DNA of 64,000 nucleotides from Roseovarius sp. THAF27 (GCF_009363655.1 NZ_CP045393.1:1178001-1242000), one strand, 5' to 3'; shown: positions 42,458-51,991, counted from the first letter of the stretch. Translations and numbers: made by a program. The notes: a model not told the origin generated them from the letters alone.

Positions 42458-43171
42458 ATGCAGCGCGGCGCCGGGGCCGCGCGAAACCGCGGGGGGACCG
42501 TCTTGCGCCTGTTGATCGCTTTCCTGTTTACGGGCCTTGCCGGTCTCGCCGGGCCGGAGGCGGCCCGCGCGCAAGCGGAGCGGACGGAATATTACATGGC
42601 GCATGCGGGCCGGGAGGCGGGCCCGTATTTCATCGACGAGCTGCGCACCCGGATGTTGATGGGGCGGCTCAGGCGCGACACGCCGGTCTGGACGACCGGC
42701 ATGGCGGCGTGGCAGCCGGCGGCGGAGGTGCCGGAGGTGGGCGCGCTGTTCGACCCCGCCCTGCCGCCGATCCCGAAGGAGCGCGATTTCGGCCGGTTCG
42801 TGCAGGGCACCTGGAGGTCGGAGCCGGTCACGACCGAACTGCCGGGCCTGGGCCGGGGCGTGGCCACCGGCGAGACGGTCTTTCGCGCCGATGGCATCTA
42901 CAGTTTCACCGGGCAGGTCGACCTGACCGACGCGGCTGGCTCGGCGCGGGCCATGAGGCTTGCGTCGGAGGGCGGCTATAGCGTGACGCGCAAGGCGCCG
43001 GACCGTTTCGAGATCGTCTTTGCCGCGCCGCTGGTCATGACCCTGCCGAGCGACGATCCGGCCGAGGCCGACCGGGTCGAGCGGACAGAGGTGCCGCCGG
43101 CGGAGTTCGAGGTGATCGACGACAATACCATCCGCGACGCGCAAGGCACGGTGTCGCGGCGCAAGATCTAG
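42458..43171 (+). CDS. Secreted GYF_2-domain protein
   Basis: Exported protein of 237 residues from this ATG. A hydrophobic signal segment (LRLLIAFLFTGLAGLAGPEA, then ARAQA) precedes a GYF_2 domain: EYYMAHAGREAGPYFIDELR, then LRRDTPVWTTGMAAWQPA. An approximately 140-residue beta-rich domain of unknown type follows. The start is uncertain: a GTG at 42419 and a TTG at 42503 with GGGGGGA upstream are alternatives, and the TTG gives a cleaner signal peptide. It lies 29 bp before a second GYF_2 gene and is divergent from the proline-repeat metallopeptidase. GYF domains in general bind proline-rich peptides. Confidence 0.78.
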   Translation: MQRGAGAARNRGGTVLRLLIAFLFTGLAGLAGPEAARAQAERTEYYMAHAGREAGPYFIDELRTRMLMGRLRRDTPVWTTGMAAWQPAAEVPEVGALFDPALPPIPKERDFGRFVQGTWRSEPVTTELPGLGRGVATGETVFRADGIYSFTGQVDLTDAAGSARAMRLASEGGYSVTRKAPDRFEIVFAAPLVMTLPSDDPAEADRVERTEVPPAEFEVIDDNTIRDAQGTVSRRKI

Positions 43172-43200
43172 ATGTGCTTGGATTTTTATGTGAGAGGAAA

Positions 43201-44058
43201 ATGTTCATGAGACGACTGGCGATGAGGATTGCGACCGGGTTGATGCTGGCGGTGCTGCCGCTGGCGGCGGCGGCGCAGTCGGAACCGTTCTACGTGGTGG
43301 AAAACGGCCAGCAGGGCGGACCCTATTCGATGGACCAGCTGGCGGCCAAGGCGCAGAGCGGCGCGTTGCAGCAAACCACGCTGGTCTGGGCCAATGGCAT
43401 GGCCGACTGGACGCAGGCGGGCAACGTGCCCGCGCTTCAGGGGCTTTGGCAGGCGACGCAGACGCCGCCCGACCAGCCGCCCACCTTGCCGGAGACGCAA
43501 CCGACAACGCAGCCCACCAATACCCCGACCACCCAGCCGACCGGGAACCCGCAGCTGGATGCGCTGGCCGAGCAGGAGCGGCGCGACATGGGCGTTCCGG
43601 CGACGAACCAGCTGCACAGCGGGGCGATGCACGGACCCACGCCCAATTCCATCCCCGGAGGTCAGCTGATCACCACCAAGGGGCTGACGGAGATGGTCCA
43701 GCGGCAGATGCCCTATGCGCTCTTTGACGTGCTGGGCGGCAACGAGACGCTGCCGGGGGCGATCCCCGCGGTGGGCGCCTCGCAGGCGGGCAGTTTCCAG
43801 GACCAGACCCAACAGCAGATGGGGCAGTTCCTGACCCAGCTGACGCAGGGCAAGACCGACACGCCGCTGGTGTTCTACTGTTTGTCGGTGGAATGCTGGA
43901 TGTCCTACAACGCGTCGCTCAGGGCGATCAACCTCGGGTATACCAACGTGCTTTGGTATCGCGGCGGGATCGAGGCCTGGAAGGCGGCGGGGTTCCAGAC
44001 CGTGCCGGCGGGACAGATGCAGCAGGGCCAGCAGCCGCAGCAGTTCAACGCGGAGTGA
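43201..44058 (+). CDS. Secreted GYF_2 plus rhodanese-like (CWMS) protein
   Basis: 285-residue exported protein. A signal peptide (MRIATGLMLAVLPLAAAAQ) is followed by a GYF_2 domain (PFYVVENGQQGGPYSMDQLA and TLVWANGMADWTQAG, about residues 30-85). A Thr/Pro/Gln-rich linker (about 90-125) then leads to a rhodanese-like domain (about 155-265). The latter carries VFYCLSVECWMSYNASLRAI and GYTNVLWYRGGIEAW, close to the PQQ-associated CXXCW rhodanese family. The two cysteines could be redox-active. The ATG has AGAGGAAA upstream. It is probably cotranscribed with the preceding GYF_2 gene. Confidence 0.85.
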   Translation: MFMRRLAMRIATGLMLAVLPLAAAAQSEPFYVVENGQQGGPYSMDQLAAKAQSGALQQTTLVWANGMADWTQAGNVPALQGLWQATQTPPDQPPTLPETQPTTQPTNTPTTQPTGNPQLDALAEQERRDMGVPATNQLHSGAMHGPTPNSIPGGQLITTKGLTEMVQRQMPYALFDVLGGNETLPGAIPAVGASQAGSFQDQTQQQMGQFLTQLTQGKTDTPLVFYCLSVECWMSYNASLRAINLGYTNVLWYRGGIEAWKAAGFQTVPAGQMQQGQQPQQFNAE

Positions 44059-44070
44059 TGTGAACGGGGC

Positions 44071-44125
44071 GCCCAGAAAATTCGTGCGAATTTTCTGGGC
44101 TTGAGAATTTTCGTACGAAAATTCT
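44071..44125. terminator. Two AAAATTCG-type palindromes between convergent genes
   Basis: 44071-44100 is a 30-bp palindrome with one central mismatch (GCCCAGAAAATTCG arms). 44104-44125 is a perfect 22-bp palindrome (AGAATTTTCGT arm). They separate the GYF-rhodanese gene from gatB and belong to the same repeat family as 25358 and 29211. Confidence 0.65.
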
Positions 44126-44131
44126 GGCCGC

Positions 44132-45643
44132 TTACAGTCCGAGTTTTTGGGCGACGATCTCGTTGACGGCCTTGGGGTTGGCCTTGCCGCCGGTGGCCTT
44201 CATCACCTGGCCCACGAACCAGCCGGCAAGCTTGGGGTTCGACTTGGCCTTTTCCACCTGGGCGGGGTTGTCGGCGATGATCTGGTCCACGGCGGTTTCG
44301 ATGGCGCCTGTATCCGTCACCTGTTTCATGCCGCGCTCTTCGACGATCTGCGCGGGGTCGCCGCCCTCGGTATAGACGATCTCGAAGAGGTCCTTGGCGA
44401 TCTTGCCGGAAATGGCGTCGGAGGCGATAAGGTCGACGATGCCGCCCAGTTGTGCCGGTGACACGGGGCTGTCGGTGATGTCGTGGTCGTCCTTTTTCAG
44501 GCGGCCGAAAAGCTCGTTGATGACCCAGTTGGCGGTCAGCTTGCCGTCGCGGCCTGCGGCGGCCTCTTCGAAGAAGGCGGCGTTCTCGTGCTCGGCGGTC
44601 AGGACGTTGGCGTCGTATTCCGACAGGCTGAAATCTTTGACGAAGCGGGCCTTTTTCTCGTCCGGGAGTTCGGGCAGGGACGCGGCTATGTCGTCGATCC
44701 AGCCCTGTTCGATTTCCAGCGGCAGGAGGTCGGGGTCGGGGAAGTAGCGGTAGTCGTGCGCCTCTTCCTTGGAGCGCATGGAACGGGTTTCGTTTTTGTC
44801 CGGGTCGTAGAGGCGGGTTTCCTGATCGACGGTGCCGCCGCCTTCGACGATGGCGATCTGGCGGCGGGCCTCATAGTCGATGGCCATCTGGATGAAGCGC
44901 ATGGAGTTCATGTTCTTGATCTCGCAGCGGGTGCCGAGATGTGAGAAATCGCCCGTTTCGCGGTATTTCTCGTAGGCGCCGGGCTGGCAGATGGAGACGT
45001 TGACGTCCGCCCGCAGGTTGCCGTTCTGCATGTTACCGTCGCAGGTGCCCAGGTAGCGCAGGATCTGGCGCAGCTTGCCCACATAGGCGGCGGCCTCTTC
45101 GGGGCCGCGGATATCCGGGCGGCTGACGATTTCCATCAGGCACACGCCGGTGCGGTTGAGGTCGACGAAGGACATGGCGGGGTCCATGTCGTGGATCGAC
45201 TTGCCCGCGTCCTGTTCCATGTGGATGCGTTCGATCCGCACGAGGCGGGCGATGCCCGGCTCCATGTCCACGAGGATTTCGCCTTCGCCCACCAGCGGCT
45301 CGTAAAGCTGGCTGATCTGGTAGCCCTGCGGCAGGTCGGGATAGAAGTAGTTCTTGCGGTCGAAGGCGGATTTGAGGTTGATCTGCGCCTTGAGGCCGAG
45401 GCCGGTGCGCACCGCCTGCTCGACGCAGTATTCGTTGATGACGGGCAGCATGCCGGGCATGGCGGCGTCGACGAAAGCGACGTTGGAATTGGGCTCGGCG
45501 CCGAAGCGGGTGGAGGCGCCGGAGAAGAGCTTGGCGTTGGAGGCCACCTGCGCGTGGACCTCCATCCCGATGACGAGTTCCCAGTCCTGTTTCGCCCCGG
45601 CGATCACCTTGGGTTTCGGGGTCTCATAGGTCAGGTCCAGCAT
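44132..45643 (-). CDS. gatB: Asp-tRNA(Asn)/Glu-tRNA(Gln) amidotransferase subunit B
   Basis: 503-residue subunit of the GatCAB complex that converts misacylated Asp/Glu-tRNA to Asn/Gln-t[16 protein letters not shown] and [18 protein letters not shown] mark the kinase-like catalytic domain; [13 protein letters not shown] and [18 protein letters not shown] follow. The C-terminal approximately 150 residues are the helical YqeY-like tRNA-binding tail (ending [13 protein letters not shown]). Full length. gatA and gatC are not adjacent here. Confidence 0.97.
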   Translation of the reverse strand: MLDLTYETPKPKVIAGAKQDWELVIGMEVHAQVASNAKLFSGASTRFGAEPNSNVAFVDAAMPGMLPVINEYCVEQAVRTGLGLKAQINLKSAFDRKNYFYPDLPQGYQISQLYEPLVGEGEILVDMEPGIARLVRIERIHMEQDAGKSIHDMDPAMSFVDLNRTGVCLMEIVSRPDIRGPEEAAAYVGKLRQILRYLGTCDGNMQNGNLRADVNVSICQPGAYEKYRETGDFSHLGTRCEIKNMNSMRFIQMAIDYEARRQIAIVEGGGTVDQETRLYDPDKNETRSMRSKEEAHDYRYFPDPDLLPLEIEQGWIDDIAASLPELPDEKKARFVKDFSLSEYDANVLTAEHENAAFFEEAAAGRDGKLTANWVINELFGRLKKDDHDITDSPVSPAQLGGIVDLIASDAISGKIAKDLFEIVYTEGGDPAQIVEERGMKQVTDTGAIETAVDQIIADNPAQVEKAKSNPKLAGWFVGQVMKATGGKANPKAVNEIVAQKLGL

Positions 45644-45743
45644 GGGTTGCGCGCTCCGTTCAAGGTATCAGCGCGGTTCTAGGCCAGAGCGCGGGCGCGG
45701 GCAAGGGCGTCTGAGCCTTTGGCCCGTGACGGGGAACGGCGCG

Positions 45744-46244
45744 TTAATCGGGATGCGAGGGCTGCACTGGCGGCACCTGGGCCAGCCAGAGGGCGTGGAA
45801 ATCGGGCAGGCCGAGGGTGGCGACGGTTTCGAGGTCGGGGCCGAGGATTTCGTAGATCATGCCGTCGGTGCCGCGATTGCTGAACCACGCGATGCAGTCG
45901 ATGTCGCCGCCACCCTCGCTGTGCGGCGGGCCGCCGGCCGGTTTTTCGACGAAGCTGAGGGTGGGGCGGATCTCGGTCAGGGTGCCGGAGGCGTCGTAGA
46001 GGCGCAGCTCTCCCTGCAGGATGAGGGTGCTGTAATCGGCGTGGTGCCGGTGCAGCAGGATGCGCTGGTTGGCCGCGAACTTGAGCAGCAGGTCGACGGT
46101 TGTCGCGTCCGGGTCCACTTTCAGGATGTGATACCAGACGTGGTCAAACCCTTCGAGCGTGTTCCAGGTGACGTTGGACTGGTCGAGAAGGCCGGCGGCG
46201 GGCGCCGATGGGGTCGGGGGCCGGCTGAGGTTGGTGTCGGTCAT
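45744..46244 (-). CDS. Cupin-domain protein
   Basis: 166-residue cupin. The metal-binding motif HRHHADYSTLILQGELRLY provides clustered His residues and the usual Glu; a second motif follows around PHSEGGGDIDC. ChrR-like or acetylacetone-dioxygenase-like cupins share this spacing, so it may be an enzyme or a sensor; function is open. The ATG ending at 46244 has GGAGAAC upstream and is preferred over the frame 20 codons longer. It is divergent from an AraC-type regulator that may control it. Confidence 0.82.
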   Translation of the reverse strand: MTDTNLSRPPTPSAPAAGLLDQSNVTWNTLEGFDHVWYHILKVDPDATTVDLLLKFAANQRILLHRHHADYSTLILQGELRLYDASGTLTEIRPTLSFVEKPAGGPPHSEGGGDIDCIAWFSNRGTDGMIYEILGPDLETVATLGLPDFHALWLAQVPPVQPSHPD

Positions 46245-46377
46245 TCTGTTCTCCGGTGGAAATGCCGGCAGGATAGCACGGCGCTGGGCGGCGACGCTTG
46301 CCAATCGGTGCCAGGGGCTGTTTGCTGCCGAAGCCGGGCGCGCGGTGGCCCCGGCGCGGCGCGGGGAGGCGCGGCGG

Positions 46378-47385
46378 ATGCGGGGCTATACACGGGCAAG
46401 TGCGTTGGGGCCGATCGCCGAGGTCGTCGAGGGGCGGGGCGGTTCGATCGAACGGGTCTTTCGCAGCGTCGACCTGCCGCTGGCGCTGCTGGACAATCCC
46501 GAGATGGCGCTCCCCCTGCAGGAGCAGTTCCGGTTGCTGAGTGCCGCGGGGCGTGAAACCGGCGATGCGTTCTTTGGCGCGACTTTGGGGCGCGAGGTTA
46601 AAGCCGCGAAGCTGAGCGACTTCGGCCGGTGGATCGGGGAAGCGCCGACCCTGGCGGGGTCGATCGACCGGGCGAACCGGTGCCTCAACCGATACCTGCA
46701 GACGGCGACGGACCTGACATTGCGGGTGCGCGGGGACCGGGCCTGCTGGTCGATCGGGTTTCTCGATCCGGGCGGGGACGGGCGGTTCCAGAACGAATTG
46801 TTGGGCGTGAGCTATCTGATCGACGCGGTGCGCTTTTATGCCGGGCCGGGCTGGCGGCCGGCGATGGTGCACGCGACCTGCGCCGGACGGGCGGAGGCGG
46901 CGGCGCTGGAACGGGTCTTCGGCGCGCCGGTGCGGCATGGCGCGCGGGTCTCGGCGGTGGAGTTCGACCTGTCGCTGCTGGCGGCGCCCGGTCCGCAGAC
47001 CCGCAGGGCCGAGGGCGGCGGGGGGCCGGAGCTGCCGCTGGCGCGGGGGCCGGCCGGCGAGGTGGCGGCGTTGGCGGCGATCGCGCTGCTGGAGGGGCAG
47101 CCGCGCATCGACTGGGCGGCGGGCAAGCTGGGCATGAGCCGGCGGTCGCTGCAGCGCGTCCTGGACCGCGAGGGGGTGTCGTTCCGCGGCGTGCTGGACG
47201 GGATGTTGCGGGATCGCGCCCTGGAGATGGTGCGCGCGGGGGTCGTGCCGCTGACCGATATCGCGCAGCGGCTGGGCTACAGCGACGCGGCGCATTTCAG
47301 CCGCGCGTTCCGCCGTTGGACCGGGACGACGCCATCGGAGGTCCGCGCCCGGGCCGCCGCCGGGCGGCTGCGTCGGCCGCAGTGA
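46378..47385 (+). CDS. AraC-family transcriptional regulator
   Basis: 335-residue regulator. The N-terminal approximately 200 residues (ALPLQEQFRLLSAAGRETGD region) match the arabinose-binding-like domain found in OruR/ArgR-type AraC proteins. The C-terminal double helix-turn-helix (about 235-325) includes KLGMSRRSLQRVLDREGVSF and DIAQRLGYSDAAHFSRAFRR. I start at the ATG with GGGGAGG upstream; the open frame before it is antisense to the cupin start. It is divergent from the cupin gene, the likely target. Confidence 0.9.
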   Translation: MRGYTRASALGPIAEVVEGRGGSIERVFRSVDLPLALLDNPEMALPLQEQFRLLSAAGRETGDAFFGATLGREVKAAKLSDFGRWIGEAPTLAGSIDRANRCLNRYLQTATDLTLRVRGDRACWSIGFLDPGGDGRFQNELLGVSYLIDAVRFYAGPGWRPAMVHATCAGRAEAAALERVFGAPVRHGARVSAVEFDLSLLAAPGPQTRRAEGGGGPELPLARGPAGEVAALAAIALLEGQPRIDWAAGKLGMSRRSLQRVLDREGVSFRGVLDGMLRDRALEMVRAGVVPLTDIAQRLGYSDAAHFSRAFRRWTGTTPSEVRARAAAGRLRRPQ

Positions 47386-47504
47386 GGGGACGGCTGCGGG
47401 CGGCGCGCTTGGCAACCGGAGGGGTTGAGGGGTAGGATGATGGCATTGCTTTATGGTTGTGCCGGGTTTTCCGGCGACACGTCATTTCTAGAAAGGCCTT
47501 TGCC

Positions 47505-48740
47505 ATGCCCAAGAACATCATCCTGCTGTGCGACGGGACGTCGAACGAGATTGCCCGCAACCGGACCAATATCCTGCGGCTTTATGGCTGCCTGAAGAAG
47601 GACGAGGACCAGCTTGTGTTCTACGATCCCGGGGTGGGGACTTTCGGGGCCGAGAATGCCTGGCTGAGCTTCTGGCGCAGGGCGGTGGAGATCTGGGGCC
47701 TGATCACCGGCTGGGGGCTGGATGCCAACGTGAAGGAGGCGTACCGCTTCCTGGTGGAGCATTACGATGACGGCACGCGCGAGAACGTGGCGGACGAGGC
47801 GCCGGACCGCATCTATATCATCGGGTTTAGCCGGGGGGCCTATACTGCGCGGGTCCTGGCGGGGTTCATCCATGCGCTGGGGCTGATCGAGGCGCGCAAC
47901 CTGAACCTGCTGAACTATGCCTACCGGGCCTACAAGAATATCGGGCAGGCGACGGGGCGGGACGTGACCGATGCGCGCGAGCCCGAGCGCAACCCCTTTG
48001 CCGAGGTGCGGCTGTTCGAGCGGATGCTGCGGCCGCGGCGGCCGGCGATCCGGGCGCTGGGCCTGTTCGATACGGTGGGGTCGGTGATCGAATGGAGCGC
48101 GCGGCTGCCGCGGATCCGCAACCATGCGCATGTGTCCGAGAACCCGTCCGTGCGGTCGGTGCGCCACGCGCTGGCGATCGACGAGCGGCGCACGATGTAC
48201 CTGCCGACACCCTGGCCCGGGGGCGGCGAGTACTGGGGCAGCGCGTTCCGGCCCCAAGACGAGAGCAAGATCGCGCCGCAGGACGTGGACGAGGTGTGGT
48301 TCTCGGGCGTGCATGGCGACGTGGGCGGCGGCTATCCCGAAAAGCGCAGCCAACTGGCGAAGTTTCCGCTGACATGGATGATCGACGAGCTGCGTCCCTT
48401 GGGGGTGATGTTCAAGGAACCGACGGTGCGGCGGCTGGTTCTGGGAGAGGATGCGGAGGGGCGCTATGTGGCGCCCGATCCGCTGGCGCGGCCCAACGAG
48501 TCGATGACGTGGGGCTGGAAGGTGGTCGAATTCCTGCCGTTCTTTAAGACGCGCTACAGCCTGAGCCGGCGCAGGACGTTCCTGGGGTTCTACCTGCCGC
48601 TCTGCGAGTACCGGCATATTCCTCAGGGCGCGCGGGTGCATGGCTCGGTCTTTGTGCGGCGTGGGACGACGGCGGATTATCCGCAGCCGAATATCCCCGA
48701 GGATCACGTGGTTGTGGGAGAAGGGGATGGGGACGCCTGA
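47505..48740 (+). CDS. DUF2235 (Tle1-like) alpha/beta hydrolase
   Basis: 411-residue putative lipase/phospholipase of the DUF2235 family, which includes the type VI effector Tle1. The nucleophile elbow is IIGFSRGAYTARVLAGF; the Asp is likely in LGLFDTVGSV and the His in WFSGVHGDVGGGYPEK. No signal peptide or membrane segment is visible. No VgrG, PAAR or immunity-like gene adjoins it, so a stand-alone cytoplasmic role is as likely as an effector role. The start is the ATG of MPKNIILLCDGTSNE, the family-typical N-terminus. Confidence 0.87.
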   Translation: MPKNIILLCDGTSNEIARNRTNILRLYGCLKKDEDQLVFYDPGVGTFGAENAWLSFWRRAVEIWGLITGWGLDANVKEAYRFLVEHYDDGTRENVADEAPDRIYIIGFSRGAYTARVLAGFIHALGLIEARNLNLLNYAYRAYKNIGQATGRDVTDAREPERNPFAEVRLFERMLRPRRPAIRALGLFDTVGSVIEWSARLPRIRNHAHVSENPSVRSVRHALAIDERRTMYLPTPWPGGGEYWGSAFRPQDESKIAPQDVDEVWFSGVHGDVGGGYPEKRSQLAKFPLTWMIDELRPLGVMFKEPTVRRLVLGEDAEGRYVAPDPLARPNESMTWGWKVVEFLPFFKTRYSLSRRRTFLGFYLPLCEYRHIPQGARVHGSVFVRRGTTADYPQPNIPEDHVVVGEGDGDA

Positions 48741-48876
48741 AGGCATGGAATAATGGTCCGGGTCCTTGGTCGTCTTAAAATGTTGCACATCTACCTCGAA
48801 GGAGTCTTGCTCACGAATCGCGGTTGTGCGGATTGTCCTGTCGCGTTTGCCTGATGACTGAATTTCTGCTTTGCTA

Positions 48877-49464
48877 TCAACCTCCACTTAACTCCATACC
48901 GGACAGGGTTGCTTGCTCACTTCTCAGCTTTTTGTAGATTGGCTCAACGGCATGCATTAGTTCGTGAGCAGGGAAATTGGTCACTGAGGTATGGGCAGAA
49001 AAATCACCTTCATCCCACGCTTTGATCACCGCATCGTAAACGTGAATATGGGCTAGAACGTCGGTAAATACTTTTGGCAGCTGATCATCCTCTACTAGGT
49101 CCATGTGATCAACGATTATGGCTTCAAGTTTCTTATTCATTGGGTGAAACACGTGCCTCATCCAGTGCCGCCATGTAGCCAGCTCTTCTTCAGTCAAATG
49201 GTACCCGTCGGCGAAGTAACCCGCTTGACCATGTTTCGGCCATTTGGTCTTCGAAAAAGAGGACCATGCTTCGTTTCCAGCCAGCAGTCTCGCGTAAAGC
49301 GGCCCGTATAGGAGCCTTAGTTTGTCGTTCACTAGCTTAAGCCGCACTTCCTGCTGCGACCGGTAGCGAGCGTGAAAGTATGTGAATAGCCAGCCGCCAG
49401 TTGCAACAATTAGCGTGATCACAAAAGGCAAAAAACTAATCCAAGACATTGACCCGTTGTTCAT
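48877..49464 (-). CDS. Unknown membrane-anchored protein, AT-richer than neighbours
   Basis: 195-residue protein with one N-terminal helix (about residues 8-29, ISFLPFVITLIVATGGWLFT) and a soluble helical domain containing LVNDKLRLLYGPLYARLLAG and a Trp/His-rich stretch (LATWRHWMRHVFHPMNKKLE). I do not recognise a family. Base composition from about 48740 to 49680 is visibly lower in GC than the rest of the window, and codon choice is less GC-biased, suggesting recent acquisition. It is convergent with the DUF2235 gene. A relation (for example as immunity or partner) is possible but unsupported. Confidence 0.7.
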   Translation of the reverse strand: MNNGSMSWISFLPFVITLIVATGGWLFTYFHARYRSQQEVRLKLVNDKLRLLYGPLYARLLAGNEAWSSFSKTKWPKHGQAGYFADGYHLTEEELATWRHWMRHVFHPMNKKLEAIIVDHMDLVEDDQLPKVFTDVLAHIHVYDAVIKAWDEGDFSAHTSVTNFPAHELMHAVEPIYKKLRSEQATLSGMELSGG

Positions 49465-49705
49465 TCACAGTCTCCTCGGCGCTGACTGCTCTGATTGATC
49501 AAATTTCATAGTGAGTTAACGTCCAATAAAATTTGAAAAAAAGATACGAGGGTTTGCTTTGAATATCATTTCCGCAAGATTTTTCTGTGTCGGCTATTGC
49601 TGCGTCAAGAAAAAATATCAGACATCCGCGGATGTTGCGTCATTGGTCACATTGGGCTCATTGCCGACATGCCGGCGGTGCCGCGACGATCCCGCCCGCC
49701 AACTG

Positions 49706-51013
49706 TCAGAGCGCGGGCAGGCGGTACATGCCCTGGCGCGAGAAGGCGAGCGAGGAGCCGTCGGCGATATGGCCGGCAAAGCGGGCGGCTATGATGCGCA
49801 GGGCGGTCTGGCGCCCCTTGGCGATGAGCGCGCGGCGCGATGGCAGAAGCGGCGCGTGGCCCGGCATCAGCAGGGTCTGGGACCAGATCAGCGGATGCAG
49901 TTCCTGCAGGTGATGTTCGAGAATCCAGTCGACGCAGTCGTGGATCTCGGCTCGTGTGCGGTCGGCATGGGGCGAGAGCACCCGGTCGCCCGCGCCGGGC
50001 GCCATGGCGATGGCGCAGAAGGCGGCCAGAAGGTTTATCACGTGCTGGTCGTCCTTGCGGGCGAGGATGTCGCGCAGCCCCTCGACGAAGAAGCCCGGTT
50101 CGAGCAGGTCGAACGCGCGCGGGTCGAGCGCCAGGGCGTCGAGATAGGCCCAGGTGTAGGCGCCGGCGCCCCAGGTGTCCTGGGTGCGGGCGGCGACGCG
50201 GCGGGCGGCGACCTCGAGCGCCTTCACGCCACCGGCATAGGGCGGCAGGATGTGGCGGCCAAGCGCGCGGATATGGCGGTGGCCGTCGGGATCGAGCGCG
50301 ATCAGGGCCCCGTATTCCTCGGCCACGCGGCGGCCGCGCTTGTCGCAGGCGGCAATGAGGGCGCAGCGGGCGGCGGCGATCGAGGGCGAGTCGATGACGG
50401 GGCCGTCATAGGGCTCCAGGATGGCGTCGGCGCTGGCGATATGGCCGGCAATGGCGCGGGCCGCGGTGGCGGGATCGTCGCGGGCGGCGATGTTGCGCCA
50501 GGCCCAGGCGATGTCGATATGCGCCAGCGCCACGACGAGGGCCGTGGGGTAGTCGCCCGGCATCTCGTCGAGCACCTCCTCCAGCGCCTCGATGGCCTCG
50601 GGCGCCGGGGGCTGGCCGTCATGCAGCGAATCCTCGGCGGCGGCGACGATATCGCCGCGCGCGCCCTGGGCCAGCAGCAGCGAGGCGGTTTCGCCGCCCG
50701 GCGTGGCCAGACGGGTGTGATCGGCGTACTGGATCTTGTCCGACAGGGCCTGCCACGCTTCCTGCCGGGCGAGTTTCTGGCCGCGATCCTGGTGGGTGGC
50801 GCGGGCCATTTCCTCGTCCGAGACCGGCAGCGAGGGCACGATGATGCGCTTGGCCAGCGAATCGATATCCTCGGTCGAGCGGCGCGGCGCCGGGCCCGGG
50901 CGGGCGGGCGCGCTGCGCGCGGCGAACCACTTGCGCAGGCCGCGGGGCGGCTTGGTGGACGGGGGGAGGGGCGCGCCGCCTTGCGCGCCGTGATGTCGGG
51001 ACTGTCGTGCCAT
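49706..51013 (-). CDS. Unknown 435-residue protein with helical repeats
   Basis: Cytoplasmic-looking protein I cannot assign. The N-terminal approximately 70 residues are basic and Pro/Arg-rich. The rest is Ala-rich and helical with TPR-like spacing (ALEEVLDEMPGDYPTALVVA, then ALAHIDIAWAWRNIA; later DILARKDDQHVINLLAAFCA). No catalytic motif is evident. I start at the ATG of MARQSRHHG with GAAGGT upstream; 31 further codons to 51106 are possible. It is divergent from the transglycosylase-like gene. Confidence 0.7.
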   Translation of the reverse strand: MARQSRHHGAQGGAPLPPSTKPPRGLRKWFAARSAPARPGPAPRRSTEDIDSLAKRIIVPSLPVSDEEMARATHQDRGQKLARQEAWQALSDKIQYADHTRLATPGGETASLLLAQGARGDIVAAAEDSLHDGQPPAPEAIEALEEVLDEMPGDYPTALVVALAHIDIAWAWRNIAARDDPATAARAIAGHIASADAILEPYDGPVIDSPSIAAARCALIAACDKRGRRVAEEYGALIALDPDGHRHIRALGRHILPPYAGGVKALEVAARRVAARTQDTWGAGAYTWAYLDALALDPRAFDLLEPGFFVEGLRDILARKDDQHVINLLAAFCAIAMAPGAGDRVLSPHADRTRAEIHDCVDWILEHHLQELHPLIWSQTLLMPGHAPLLPSRRALIAKGRQTALRIIAARFAGHIADGSSLAFSRQGMYRLPAL

Positions 51014-51154
51014 ACCTTCGGCCTGCTCGTAATGTCGGGACCTTTGTGACAGGGCAATCCGGCCAAAAAGCGGCAGGGACGCGGAGACAAGAGGGAAATT
51101 GCCCATGGTCTCAATAGTCTTGCCTTGGCGCGGGGTTCCGGGCAGACTGCGCCG

Positions 51155-51991
51155 ATGCTCAGGTTCGCTGCCCTTGTGATATGCCTGTGCTTTCAGTCAC
51201 TTGCCGCGGCCGAGGAGGACGGCGTGGTGCTGAGGGACGGAGTGGTGACACGGGTGTCGCCGCCCGCGCGCGACGGTAATGTGCCGCGCACGCGGTGGGA
51301 GCATGTGGGCGAGTCGCGCCTGTGGACGCGTGCGGCGCTGGCGGCACTGAAGGATCACGGCAAGCCCCTGACCGACATGGTGCCGCGCGACATCGAGGAG
51401 TGGTGCCCGGCCTATCCCGATGCCAGCCCGGCGCAGCGGCGGGCCTTCTGGGTGGGGTTCCTGTCGGCGCTGGTCAAGCACGAGAGCACCTATCGGTCCC
51501 GCGCCGTGGGCGGCGGCGGGCGGTGGTACGGGCTGACGCAGATTTTGCCCGCAACGGCAAGGCTTTACGGGTGTCGCGGCCGGAGCGGGGGGGACCTGAA
51601 GCACGGGCCGACGAACCTGAGCTGCGCGATCCGGATCATGGCCAAGACGGTGACGCGGGACGGCGTGGTGTCGCGCGGGATGCGCGGCGTGGCGGCCGAT
51701 TGGGGGCCGCTGCACAGCGGCAGCAAGCGGCGCGACATGATGGCGTGGACGCGGCGGCAGACCTATTGCAAGCCGATGAGTACCGTGCGTCCGCGGCTGC
51801 GGCCCGACGACCTGGTGGTGGTGCGCACGCTTCCCGCGCCCGAGCCCGAGGCGATCGGGGTCGAACCCGCGGTGCAGGACCTGCCCGATGTCGTGGGTCG
51901 CGCGCCGGAGGCGGAGACGCCCGAGGCGCAGGAGGTGCCGGCGGCGGCGGATGCCGCGCCCGAGCCGCAGCCGATTCCCGTCAGCGAATAG
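51155..51991 (+). CDS. Secreted lytic transglycosylase-like protein
   Basis: 278-residue exported protein. A signal peptide (MLRFAALVICLCFQSLAAAE) precedes an SLT-like domain at about residues 95-205. The catalytic Glu is likely in ALVKHESTYRSRAV, followed by YGLTQILPATARLYGC, matching the ES...GLxQ pattern of lytic transglycosylases. Three further cysteines could form disulfides. The C-terminal approximately 70 residues are an acidic Pro/Glu/Ala tail. It probably cleaves peptidoglycan in the periplasm. The start is the ATG directly before the signal peptide. Confidence 0.82.
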   Translation: MLRFAALVICLCFQSLAAAEEDGVVLRDGVVTRVSPPARDGNVPRTRWEHVGESRLWTRAALAALKDHGKPLTDMVPRDIEEWCPAYPDASPAQRRAFWVGFLSALVKHESTYRSRAVGGGGRWYGLTQILPATARLYGCRGRSGGDLKHGPTNLSCAIRIMAKTVTRDGVVSRGMRGVAADWGPLHSGSKRRDMMAWTRRQTYCKPMSTVRPRLRPDDLVVVRTLPAPEPEAIGVEPAVQDLPDVVGRAPEAETPEAQEVPAAADAAPEPQPIPVSE

